From assembly GCA_018398765.1 (NCBI GenBank), contig JAHBMJ010000453.1, positions 22,501-47,360 on the forward strand: a stretch of DNA of 24,860 nt, given 5' to 3'. The DNA comes from Chromera velia. Lineage: Eukaryota; Sar; Chromeraceae. Shown here piece by piece: positions 9,329-18,510 of this stretch. Below the pieces are notes generated by a model. It saw nothing but the letters and a program-made list of their open reading frames with translations, was not told where the DNA came from and did not search any database. Position numbers and translations under genes: made by a program. Position 1 is the stretch's first letter. Each line of letters opens with the position of its first letter.

Positions 9329-10390
9329 GACAGGCAGTGCGCGTGTCGGAAAAGAAACGGACAGGCAGTGCGCGTGTCGGACAAGAAACGGACAGGCAGT
9401 GCGCGTGTCGGAAAGGAAACGGACAGGCAGTGCGCGTGTCCGACAAGAAACGAACAGGCAGCGCGCATGCCGGAAAAGAAACGGACAGGCAGTACGCGTG
9501 TCCGACAAGAAACGGACAGGCAGTGCGCGTGTCGGACAAGAAACGAACAGGCAGTGCGCGTGTCGGAAAAGAAACGGACAGACAGTGCGCGTGTCCGACA
9601 AGAAACGGACAGGCAGTGTGCGTGTCGGAAAAGAAACGGACAGGCAGTGCGCGTGTCGGAAAAGAAACGGACAGGCAGTACGCGTGTCGGAAAAGAAACG
9701 GACAGGCAGTGCGCATGTCGGAAAAGAAACAGACAGGCAGTGTGCGTGTCGGAAAAGAAACGGACAGGCAGTGCGCGTGTCCGACAAGAAACGGACAGGC
9801 AGTGCGCATGTCGGACAAGAAACGGACAGGCAGTGCGCGTGTTGGAAAAGAAACGGACAGGCAGTACGCGTGTCCGACAAGAAACGAACAGGCAGTGCGC
9901 ATGTCGGAAAAGAAACAACAGGCAGTGCGGGTGTCGGACAAGAAACGGACAGGCAGTGCGCGTGTCGGAAAGGAAACGGACAGGCAGTGCGCGTGTCCAA
10001 CAAGAAACGAACAGGCAGTGCGCATGTCGGAAAAGAAACGGACAGGCAGTACGCGTGTCCGACAAGAAACGGACAGGCAGTGCGCATGTCGGAAAAGAAA
10101 CGGACAGGCAGTGCGCGTGTCGGAAAAGAAACGGACAGGCAGTGCGCATGTCGGAAAAGAAACGGACAGGCAGTGCGCGTGTCGGAAAAGAAACGAACAG
10201 GCAGTGCGCGTGTCGGAAAAGAAACGGACAGGCAGTGCGCGTGTCGGAAAAGAAACGGACAGGCAGTGCGCATGTCGGACAAGAAACGAACAGGCAGTGC
10301 GCGTGTCGGAAAAGAAACGGACAGGCAGTGCGCATGTTGGAAAAGAAACGGACAGGCAGTACGCGTGTCGGACAAGAAACGGACAGGCAG
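9329..10390. repeat. 31-bp minisatellite, 34 units plus 9 bp
   Basis: I aligned 34 successive units of 31 bp, one of which (unit 19, near 9910) lacks one base, followed by a 9-bp partial copy. The unit starts GACAGGCAGTGCGCGTGTCG and ends in a purine-rich GGAAAAGAAACG-type tail. Variation is confined to a few positions: G/A at the first base, GTGCGCGTG/GTACGCGTG/GTGCGCATG in the middle, and TCGGAAAAG/TCGGACAAG/TCCGACAAG near the end. Because 31 is not a multiple of three and no unit carries a stop, every frame of both strands stays open across more than 1 kb. The long Arg/Thr/Gly-rich (plus) and Phe/Pro/Cys-rich (minus) translations are artefacts. Confidence 0.95.
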
Positions 10391-10715
10391 GGAGGCACAT
10401 GCATGGGGAAAAAACAGACCTATGCCGCGCAATCCAACGCAAAACGAGACGTACTGACGAGCCTGAACCAGCATGAGTCACTAAGTGAATCACAAACCAG
10501 CAACGTCAAGACAGAGGCAGAACGGTGTCCACGAACATTAGTTAAAGTCACGAAAAACCGAGCAGGCACGGAAGAATGGAGGGAAGAAACACAGCGATAC
10601 AGAGATGCAAGAGCGAGCGGGGGAATTTCGGAGGCTGTGGACTTTGCGAGAGCGAGCGACAGAAACGTACAATGCTTCAGAACCCAAGAATCTACATTGC
10701 ATTCATGAAACTGCG
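10391..10715. other. Non-coding gap between minisatellite and minus-strand gene
   Basis: About 325 bp. Frames run in from the minisatellite but lose repeat character and resemble nothing known. It may be intron or 3' UTR of the minus-strand gene. Confidence 0.4.
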
Positions 10716-11237
10716 CTACGAACGAATCAGAGAGACAGACTGAAATGCTAACAACGGTAACAAGCTTTGGGCAAGCCACCGGAAGAGCACGCTCCTGAGA
10801 AGAAGGCATCTCTGAAGAACAGACAGTCGATGGATGAAAAGAGAGCTCGGATGGATCGGTCTGATAGGTGCACGTACCTCCCGGTAGTAATTGGCAGTTT
10901 CCCAATAGGATTCCCAGACTGCGAAGGCAGAGGTGGCAAAAAGGAACAGCATCACGTCACGCACCCAGTTCCACTTGTATCCGGAAGGAGGGTTCACTGC
11001 GGCTTTTGCACTCCCATATGCGTAAATGGGAATGTCACCGATGACGAGGGTGGTCCTGTAAAAAGAGTCTTTTCTCACAGAATCCTCTGTCATAGTTTGT
11101 GACACAGGCTTCCAGTACCCCCAATCCCGCTTGGGCACGTTGGGATCTGAAGTAGAGAACGCGCGTGCATAGCGGGACAGGGAGATCAGCCCCCCTGTGG
11201 AGCGTCTGAGAGCACAGAGGGCAATGGGGTTCAGCAT
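10716..11237 (-). CDS. Putative mitochondrial inner-membrane protein (3' end unresolved)
   Basis: The ATG at 11237 opens a clear coding exon of 120 codons. It ends at 10878 with TACCGGGAG followed by gtacgt, a good donor in phase 0. The protein starts like a mitochondrial presequence (hydrophobic, with RRS, SLSRYARAFSTS, and no acidic residue before about 31). It has a Trp/Tyr-rich stretch (RDWGYWKPV, residues 38-45), then one membrane segment at about 93-109 (VMLFLFATSAFAVW) and an aromatic, charged tail (WESYWETANYYRE). This shape suits a small accessory subunit of a respiratory complex or ATP synthase, but I do not recognise the family. The coordinates follow the unspliced frame to its stop at 10716 (173 residues). 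If the donor is used, the last exon lies elsewhere, perhaps beyond the minisatellite. Confidence 0.6.
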   Translation of the reverse strand: MLNPIALCALRRSTGGLISLSRYARAFSTSDPNVPKRDWGYWKPVSQTMTEDSVRKDSFYRTTLVIGDIPIYAYGSAKAAVNPPSGYKWNWVRDVMLFLFATSAFAVWESYWETANYYREVRAPIRPIHPSSLFIHRLSVLQRCLLLRSVLFRWLAQSLLPLLAFQSVSLIRS

Positions 11238-11610
11238 CCTTCTGGCTTACCCTCCCTGCCACCTGTTTCTTTACACGTCAGAGCCCGCAAACGAGCTAGT
11301 GAAGTGAAATCTCCCTGCAAGCCGCCACTCCGCGGTCTCCTGCTGTACTGTTCTGTGTGAGTCACGCAGAGACAATGCTGACAGATCTCGGACTCAAAGT
11401 GTGTGGCTTTCCACGGAAGGTCCGAAGGGCTCTTTGTCTTTAATCAGCTGATTGACTAACACTGAGTCTATCTGCTTCTCCGTTTGCTCCCATTTGCATC
11501 GTGGTGGCGGGCGATGCACTGCATGCGCCGGCGCGGCAGTACGTGCATGGGCGCGCCGCCCACGCACCAATTAACCGAGACGCCGGCCGGCCGTTGTGCA
11601 CGAACACTCC
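11238..11610. promoter_or_regulatory. Divergent intergenic region
   Basis: 373 bp between the minus-strand ATG (11237) and the plus-strand ATG (11611). The right half is GC- and CpG-rich (GCGCCGGCGCGGC-like words, a GGCCGGCCG palindrome near 11585). A shared bidirectional promoter is plausible from position alone. I see no clear TATA box. Confidence 0.4.
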
Positions 11611-11832
11611 ATGTCAGAGAATGCAGCTAAAGACGCTCTGCATGGTTGCGAAATTCAAGAATTGAGCCCCGTAATTCGTGAAGCCAAGATCGAAGGACAT
11701 TTAGCCCAACTGACCGTGCAAGTTGTCTGCCTTTTGGAGGTTGAAGAAAAAAAGCGAACCGAACCAATCCACGAGCACGTTCTGGTGTGCATGTATCAAA
11801 AGAAAGGTCAGACACTAATCCAGAGCCTCTGA
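11611..11832 (+). CDS. Short unrecognised ORF, perhaps first exon of the next ORF
   Basis: 73 codons from the ATG at 11611 (MSENAAKDALHGCEIQEL) to TGA at 11830-11832. The composition looks coding: mixed charge and a regular amphipathic segment (EGHLAQLTVQVVCLLEVEE). The stop is only 13 bp before the ATG of the next ORF, which is in another frame. If 11807-11843 is removed as a 37-bp intron (GTCAGA ... ACTAAT ... GCAG), the two frames fuse into one protein of 207 residues. The alternatives are a bicistronic mRNA or an upstream ORF. No domain recognised. Confidence 0.4.
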   Translation: MSENAAKDALHGCEIQELSPVIREAKIEGHLAQLTVQVVCLLEVEEKKRTEPIHEHVLVCMYQKKGQTLIQSL

Positions 11833-11845
11833 TACGTACGCAGCC

Positions 11846-12271
11846 ATGACGGACGAGACCGCAGAACAAAAGGAACAGAGGGAGAAGAAGGCCCTCAGGC
11901 AATATGTTGCAAGGCGACGAATGGTATGCATCACAGAGTTCAAGAACCTTATCGCTGCCATGAAAGAGAAAGGAGTTGCTGAGATCCTCGTTACTGACCA
12001 CCCCTGCTATGATCTCATGTTGACTCCCATTGCATGCTTCCCCGAGGACCAGGAACTCCCCACTGTGGCACCGGGAGATGCGTCACATCAAGGATATGCC
12101 TGGCACTCAACCACTTGGCCCTGGTTCGATGATTGCTGGAAGGCTGCAGGCGGGGACAGCAGCGGCTGTCGGGTGATTATATTTGCGAACGGGCTGGGGG
12201 ATATGCACGACCTAACCACTCAACAAGCGCCTCCACCCGGATCCGTTCGAGTCCCGGGATATGAAAATTGA
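11846..12271 (+). CDS. Unrecognised 141-residue protein, or 3' exon of a 207-residue protein
   Basis: An uninterrupted frame from the ATG at 11846 (GCAGCCATGA context) to TGA at 12271. It starts with a charged helix (EQKEQREKKALRQYVARRR), then an alpha/beta-like part (ITEFKNLIAAMKEKGVAEIL, followed by a His/Cys-containing turn) and a Trp-rich segment (GYAWHSTTWPWFDDCWKAAG). It ends in a Pro-rich tail. The mixed composition without repeats supports a real protein, but I cannot name a family. It probably forms one gene with the ORF just upstream through a very short intron ending at the cag at 11841-11843. It is divergent from the mitochondrial-type gene. Confidence 0.6.
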   Translation: MTDETAEQKEQREKKALRQYVARRRMVCITEFKNLIAAMKEKGVAEILVTDHPCYDLMLTPIACFPEDQELPTVAPGDASHQGYAWHSTTWPWFDDCWKAAGGDSSGCRVIIFANGLGDMHDLTTQQAPPPGSVRVPGYEN

Positions 12272-12630
12272 AGGGAAGCAGCTTATATATGTGCACTCAT
12301 GTGTTCACATGCGGTTGTGTGTTGAACCTGCACGCGGATTTTTGAAGAGAGAACTGCAAAACATGTTCCGCATGTATTCCGTAGCGTAGCACAGCACTGA
12401 TTCAGTAACCATGCATGTGACGTCGTGACAGCAGACTTTTGTCTGATAGATTGGTTTTGTGTTGGGCCCTGTCAGGCTATTCTACTCACGTGTACCTTCA
12501 ACTCACACATTGCGTCCCCCACTTTTCTCCTCCCCCCCTCCTTCACTGTCTCCCTCTCTCTTCCCTCCCTCTCACTTCGGGTAGATAAATGACAGAGTAG
12601 GACAGTGCAAGGGTCTGTATGTGTGCATAA
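12272..12630. other. 3' flank, no gene seen
   Basis: Likely 3' UTR and spacer after the plus-strand ORF. It is pyrimidine-rich around 12520-12570 and has no supportable ORF. Confidence 0.5.
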
Positions 12631-12640
12631 ATACGTGCGC

Positions 12641-12671
<31 letters not shown>

Positions 12672-12698
12672 TTGTGAGTGTGTGTGCGCGCGCGCGCC
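12631..12698. repeat. Alternating GC/GT tract (Z-DNA-prone)
   Basis: Near-continuous alternating purine-pyrimidine sequence. (GC)n runs into (GT)n (about 12633-12672), a short break follows, then GTGTGTGCGCGCGCGCC (about 12680-12697). Confidence 0.9.
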
Positions 12699-12821
12699 TG
12701 TCTGTCTGTCTCCTGCGCATGTGACTCAGCAGGCACGCAAGTGAGTGACTGAGTAAGTCAGTGAGCAAGAAACTATGTTTTGCACGGCATCAGAAAGAAA
12801 GAAAGAGAGACAGGAGAGACA

Positions 12822-12828
12822 TACACAT

Positions 12829-12881
<53 letters not shown>

Positions 12882-12911
12882 CACACACACAAACACACAC
12901 GCACACACTCA
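12822..12911. repeat. (CA)n microsatellite with A interruptions
   Basis: A pure CA core from about 12832 to 12876, then CA runs split by AAAA and AAA. It produces His/Thr repeats in translation that are not genes. Confidence 0.95.
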
Positions 12912-13059
12912 CAGAGGGGGAGAGGGACAGAGAGCGAGAGACTCTGAGCAACAGTTTCAGAGGGCCCCGAGAGATAGACATACATACATGCATACATACA
13001 GACAGACAGAGAAACTAGACGCGCGACGGAGCGAGTTAGGGCGAGTACAGAGGAAAGTT

Positions 13060-13492
13060 GGGGGGGCGAAAGAAGGAAGGCTGGAAAGGAAGAAAGACAG
13101 AGAGAAAGATGGATAGATAGAGAGACAGAAAAAAAGAAAGGAAGGAAGGAAGGACAGAAAGAAAAAAAAAAGGAAGGAAGGAAGGAAAGAAGGAAGGCAG
13201 GAAGGAAGGAAAGAAGGAAGGAAGGAAGGAAGGAAGGAAGGAAGAAAAACAAAAGAGGAAGAAGGAAAAACAGACAGACAGACAGACAGACAGGCAGGCA
13301 GGCCGGCAGACACGCAAGCGGGCAGGTAGGAAGGTAAGCAGGCAGGCAGGCAGGTAAAGAAAGAAAGAAAGAAAGAAAGAAAGAAGGAAAGAAGGAAAGA
13401 AGGAAAGAAGGAAGGAAGGAAGGAAGAAGGAACGAAGGAAGGAAGAAAGGAGGGAAGGAAGGAAAGAAGGAAGGAAGGAAGGAAGGAAGGAA

Positions 13493-13536
<44 letters not shown>

Positions 13537-13541
13537 GAGAC

Positions 13542-13590
<49 letters not shown>

Positions 13591-13593
13591 CAG

Positions 13594-13641
<48 letters not shown>

Positions 13642-13690
13642 GCAGAGAGACAGAGAGACAGAGACAGAAAGAGAGAGGGGAAGAGTGCGG
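13060..13690. repeat. About 600 bp of homopurine microsatellites
   Basis: The plus strand is nearly all purine. It is a mosaic of GGAA/GAAG runs (13139-13250, 13385-13496), CAGA and CAGG runs (13270-13350), GAAA runs (13356-13384) and GA/GACA runs (13497-13670). The complementary strand encodes Ser/Leu/Phe/Pro strings of 189-276 codons in three frames, which are artefacts. Homopurine mirror-like DNA of this length can form triplex structures. Confidence 0.95.
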
Positions 13691-14154
13691 GAGTAAGAGG
13701 GATCGTGGGAGGCATTAACTTTAGTCTACAAGTTCATAGGATTTAACCCTAAATCATCATCATCAGAGTGTTTTATGGTGTTTAATAGTTAATTTTAAAA
13801 CTTTGACGTGATTTTCATTTTATTTTTATAATTTTTGCTTTATATTTCATATGCAAACATATTTTTTGCGTAGAGAATTGTATCTAGTTGTATCGAGCAT
13901 AGAAGTAGGTGCCAGCATGCACTTACATGCACCACTATGCACCACTAGGACTAGCGTGTATCAGCATGTACTATAGGGTATATTTAGGTTTAGGCTTAGG
14001 TATACTAGTGTGTTTAACCATATCTAATTAACCATTGTTTAAATATATATATATATATATATGCATAGTCTTAATTTATCTTTGTTTCTTTACTTTTTTT
14101 TGCGCATTTTTTTCTTTCAACCGACTACAAAGCTGCAAAAAAAAATTGAGTAAG
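13691..14154. other. AT-rich spacer
   Basis: AT-rich with no ORF. It includes an (AT)11 run (about 14042-14063) and short repeats of ATGCACCACT near 13940. Words such as TTTAGG near 13985 are single and do not form a telomeric array. Confidence 0.6.
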
Positions 14155-14687
14155 CTAGACTAAGCTGCAGGCTGGAGCAGGCCGGCTGGAGCTGCCTCTT
14201 AGGAAAGGGAAGATGGGATTTTGTAAGAATTTTACTACTAAGAAATGAAGTAGCTGTGCTCGCCCATCGGCCTGCCGGCCGCGCCGGGCGGCCCTCGGGA
14301 TCCCGCGGCCGCCGCCTCCGCTGCGGCGTATGGGGCGGGCCGGATGCATATTTAATATGCAGTATTCTTCAGTAGACAGAACAGAATGTCGACAGAGAGC
14401 TGTCCTTGTCTCTCTTCGTATGAAGCGAGAGGATTGCATGAGGATTGCGGAGTCTTGTCTTATACTTCTTCGCTTTTGGGAGAAGTGAGACGAGCCGGTC
14501 AAAGAACGCGAACGATCAAATCTTTTTGAGAAGTAGTTGAAGGGTTTCTGACAGAATGAGCACTCTGCTGTCCTGAGTTTCTCCAAGTAACGAAATCCTG
14601 GGTTCTCGGAAAGCCATCTCCGAGTAAGAATATTTAATTACAGTCCGTTTTTACGGCTTTGCTTGGGCGCGGAGGGTGGGATAAAAC
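14155..14687. promoter_or_regulatory. Upstream region of the coiled-coil/CBM-like gene
   Basis: 530 bp with a sharp GC/CpG peak (GCCGGCCGCGCCGGGCGGCC, near 14273-14295) next to a TATTTAATAT-like AT stretch near 14349. Position and composition suggest a promoter and 5' UTR for the gene at 14688. A 143-codon minus-strand frame (14155-14586) covers it but is probably a by-product of the GC-rich part. Confidence 0.4.
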
Positions 14688-17592
14688 ATGGAGTCGAACC
14701 GAGTGAGTGACGACTGCTTCTTTAGTTGTTGTCGCTCTTTCTGAATTGTGTGGCGGCTATCTCCTTGTCTTTTTTCTTAATTGCCTGGCTTCCTGCAGGA
14801 ACTCACGCGGGAGGAGCTGTGCGAGCGTGTCGCTGAGGTGAGTCAATGATGAACAAGAAGGCACACAAAGTGCTCAAGTACTTTCCTTTTGTTGTCTGCT
14901 CGCCCAGCCACCCACTTTTGCGTCACTTTTTTTATCGAATGCAGTTGGAGCACGCACTTGCTCGTCTCAGAGGTCTCCAGACTGGAGATGCAGAAGAGAG
15001 ACGTTGGTGGTCCCTGCCACAGGCCAGCAAGAGCCAAACGCCCTGCAGCAGGGACTCTGGGGGGGGGACAGAGGGTCAAGTTTGCTCCACTCAACTCGCC
15101 CCCCTTCCGATCCGTGCGAGTTTTCCCGATGTCAGAAGACGAAAGCACCCCTCCTCCAGCCTTCCCTCACGGGATGCCGGGGCCCTTTCGGTGGACCCCA
15201 GTGCCCCCCCCACGCGGTTTCTCTGCACACCGGAGATGACACCGCACCCCCCCCCAAATCACGATGCCGCAGGTGCATCAGGAAAGGAGGTTGCCGGGTG
15301 GGATGACCCTCATTCCGTTTGGCATTGTGTGGGAGAAACCAGACAGATCGTGGACGTCTTCTCACCCGATACCTCTCCGGTAAGCGCAGCTCCCTGTGAC
15401 CAGACCCGCACACACACACCGCATATGGAGAGCCGAGAAACAGCTGAGGGTCAGGAAGTGCTCGCGAGTGGGGGGGACCCGGCGTGTTTCCAGCCCCCTG
15501 CGCCGGCATACGTAGAGAGGGGGTCTCGGGTTGGGGGTGGTGGGTTTTTGTACGAGCCTCACACCCCGAGTGCCAACACTCTACAGGAGATGTGGGAGGA
15601 TGATGACTTTCCTCGCATCCCTCTGTCAAGATATGAGACCACTTTGAAAAAGTTGTGGGCAGAGAATAGAGCCATGGCGAGAGGGCCACCGGCAAGAACC
15701 GTGCTGTTGTACGCAATCCCACAAAGAAACAGAATGGGGGGAAAGAATAAACAGTGGGCAGCATGCAAACTAGTCGCAGCTGTTGTCACTTCAGCGGGGG
15801 GGGCACAGAAGGAAAGGGGGGGTACTGATGGCAGTTCTGCAAAGTGGGAGTGGCATGAGTTTCCGATGGAGGCGTTGATGTCCGACCCTCTGGACGGGGA
15901 CCGAATTTTCCGTGTCGAAATGGACTTTCCGGGGCCATCAGACGAGATGGAACCCCGGGGGGGGTCAGGGGCTCACACGGTAGCCTTCTATGTTGAAGAG
16001 TCAGGGGTGACGTCACCGCGTGCTGGGAGAGACCACCCTTGCGCTCACTGGGGTGATGAAGAAATGCGGAGGGGGGAGGGGGGGAACTACTACAGAATTC
16101 CCAAAGAATGGCAGGGCCGGGTTGTCTCCTTGAGAGACGGCGAATTGGCGGACTGTGACCGCATTTTTCAGGCAGGTATCCGCATTCGATTTGAGGGGGG
16201 TGATTTTGAAGAGATGATAGGCGACGGGGGTGACGCCTGTTTCTCTTCTTCCTTCACCCCGGATGTTGGGTTTGGACTGTGTGGGGGGGGGTCTGAGTCG
16301 TTCGGTTGTTCTGACGATTGGTTCTCGTCCTCCATTGTCCTGCGCTGGTTGGACGAGAACGACGGCACCTGGAGGGATAGGCCGTTCGTCCGTGTGCCTG
16401 CGGGGGGGGGAGGTTGGGTGTTCGAGGTGACGCTGTTGGAAGTGAAGAGCGCGTCCTTCGTTGTGCAGCAGAAGGGACCTCAAGGAGAAAAGTGAGTCGG
16501 TGGGTTGAGTGAATTGGCAGCGGTAACTGGACTTTCACTCTGCTTGTGTGCATGTCTCTCTCTGTGTGCATGTGTGTGTGAGAGTGTGAGTTTGTCTTGG
16601 CGATCTCATGTGACAATTCAGTGGAAAAGAGAGAAGTGTGATGCGCGTGGAAGCAGGTGGCTGAACAAGCAAGCTGGTTTCAGAGGATCTGACAGCGTTT
16701 ACCTAAGTGCCTGTCTGTCGGCCGATCATGCAGTGGTGTGTTTGGTGCGTGGACGTTCCTTGCGTTTGTGCGTGTGGAACTGTGTTTGCAAAAGAGTGTG
16801 TCTCCCTTCTGTCCTGTTGGCTTTCGTTCGTCCATGTTGGCTTGATCAAGTTTCTTTGCAGGGCTCTGACTCTGTCTTTCTCTGCGTGTGCGTCAAGCTG
16901 GCTTCCGTGTTTGTGCTTAATTGAATTGCAGATGGGTGAAGGCTGCTGACGGCTCCAACTTCCGCATCAAGTGGCCGGGGGCATACGCGCTGTACGCAAA
17001 TGGACAGCTGTTTGAGTGTGCAGAGCCGGCGGTGGTCGGCGCTCCGTCGACGCTTTGTTCCCGCTTTGGTCCCTTAAGTACGGGTAGGGGTAGGGCAACG
17101 GGGGTGAAAGGGACGCCTGTTTACATGGAGGGTGTACATCGGGCAGTTGTGCCCGGCAATTTTGACTTCGAGAAAGCGTCCGCCGGGCGGGTTGTGGAGA
17201 GAATGACCAAGGGAGACGGCGCAGGCCCCAATGCACTCGCGTGGGGGGTGAGCGGATCTGCAAGCATGAGCACACAGGTGAGCATCCAGGGGGCGGGGGG
17301 GAATGGAGCTGATGCAGGAGGGAACGGCAAGAGCAGCAGCAGCAGCCTGACGCTTGTTGGAACCACCACCACAGCAGACGAGGCCCCCCCCTGCTGTCCG
17401 CCATCCCCGCGTGGGTCTCTCCAGACGCGTCGGGGCACTTCGACTGCGGTCCAATGCTTTGATATTGGTCAGTGTGTGTGTGTGTGTGTCCCCTGGTGAC
17501 AAGTGCCGAAAGGACGGAAGTGTGGCTTGTATGGTAGAAGAAGAACTTCCGTCACTGCTAACTGCCCCACAGGCACGGTCACCTTCTGTTAA
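14688..17592 (+). CDS. Coiled-coil protein with two starch-binding-like (CBM25/53-type) modules
   Basis: Five exons join in phase: 14688-14702, 14799-14837, 14945-16491, 16932-17467, 17573-17592 (718 residues). The first three exons give a heptad-rich N-terminus (ELTREELCERVAELEHALAR, residues 6-25, then LRGLQ). Residues about 32-270 are Pro/Ser-rich. Module 1 (about 271-404) has VLLYAIP, KWEWHEFPM, FRVEMDFPG, HTVAFYV and HWGDEE followed by GGNYYRIP. Module 2 (about 482-550) has IVLRW, WRDRPFVRVP, WVFEVTLLE, SFVVQQ and KWVKAADGSNFRI. The order of strand, Trp, V-x-P, FV and W...G-NY/NF resembles CBM25/CBM53 alpha-glucan-binding domains. The tail is Ser/Gly-rich. A glucan-targeting or scaffold role, like the coiled-coil plus CBM design of plant PTST, is inference. 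The last intron has a CTAAC branch-like site; without it the frame ends at 17499. Confidence 0.75.
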
Positions 17593-17710
17593 ATAATATT
17601 TCTCACCATTTGTTTCTCTCGATCCTGCGGAAGGGCAGCAAAACGTGTCGGCTCTGTGGTTGATATACTATGTATTGTCTGATGTCTTGAAGGATGAGTG
17701 GGATTGTTGA

Positions 17711-17755
<45 letters not shown>

Positions 17756-18510
17756 GATGTGGGTGCGTATCTGTGTGAGTTCAGGGAGAGATCCCGAGAC
17801 GCCGATTCTTTCTTCTTCGTTCCTGGCCACCATGGAGGGCGACGGGGACAGGGGGGCTGGGGGTATTGCCCGTGTGGAGGAAGGGGCGTGTGTGGGTGAG
17901 TGCCTTGACAAGCAGGCTATGCTGAAGGATGACACGCAGCAGGTGCCTCCTCCTCTCTGCCTCAAGGAATAAGGGGGGACGAAGGAGGAGAGGAGGGACA
18001 AAGAAGAGTCAGATGGAGACTAGAAAAGGTAGACCAAAGAAGAAGATCCATGGTTTTGAGGGTTGATTGAGTCGGTGTACAGAAGCACACGTGTGCCTCC
18101 CTCCCTGTTTCTTTAATTGTTCCCTTTGGAATAAAAGAAGGGAGAATGGATGAAGGAGGGGCCTGAAATAATCGCTGCTCTCGGAGCGGCTGACTGCATG
18201 AGCAAGAGAGCGAATGTGCAAGTCACCAAGCGGCAAGAGGAATTTGAAGGCAGGTGCATGCAGAATTTTTGTGCCTAGCTTGTTTTGTTCGTAAAGCGTT
18301 GCTTCGGTCGGTCAGTGAGTGAGTGAGTGAAATGGGGGGGCAGTTTGCTTACAGGTCTATTCGTCAACCGCACGGGACGGGTAGGAGGCAACGAACGGAA
18401 TGAGAGAGACTCTTCGATTCATTCGATCAGGGCAGAAGGGAGATTTGATCTTTCAAGAAGGACCTGAAGGGAGAAGGGTATCCATCCATCGGTGAATATC
18501 CGTCCGGCCC
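17593..18510. other. 3' flank with a GT microsatellite
   Basis: It contains (GT)20 (17713-17753), a 46-codon ORF from an ATG in the strong context GGCCACCATGG (ATG at 17832), an AATAAA at 18130-18135 that could serve polyadenylation, and GTGA-type short repeats near 18315. An acceptor at 17784 would also join exon 4 in frame to a longer alternative last exon ending at 17972. No independent gene is convincing. Confidence 0.45.
17713..17753. repeat. (GT)20 microsatellite
   Basis: Uninterrupted GT dinucleotides. Confidence 0.95.

Noticed and set aside
9329-10390. CRISPR-like array
   Set aside because: Units are contiguous 31-bp copies without unique spacers, and the context is eukaryotic.
8811-10708. 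Giant ORFs on both strands (up to 560 codons)
   Set aside because: They are produced by the stop-free 31-bp minisatellite, open in all six frames; flanking parts have no coding character.
12773-13715. Minus-strand Ser/Leu/Phe-rich ORFs of 189-276 codons
   Set aside because: Translations of simple purine microsatellites; three frames are open at once.
13745-13995. CCCTAAA / TTTAGG words suggesting telomeric repeats
   Set aside because: Only isolated single copies, no tandem array.
14155-14586. 143-codon minus-strand ORF starting MEKLRTAECSFCQKPF
   Set aside because: One CxxC pair is not enough for a zinc finger, and the C-terminal half comes from a CpG-rich stretch; more likely the promoter of the downstream gene.
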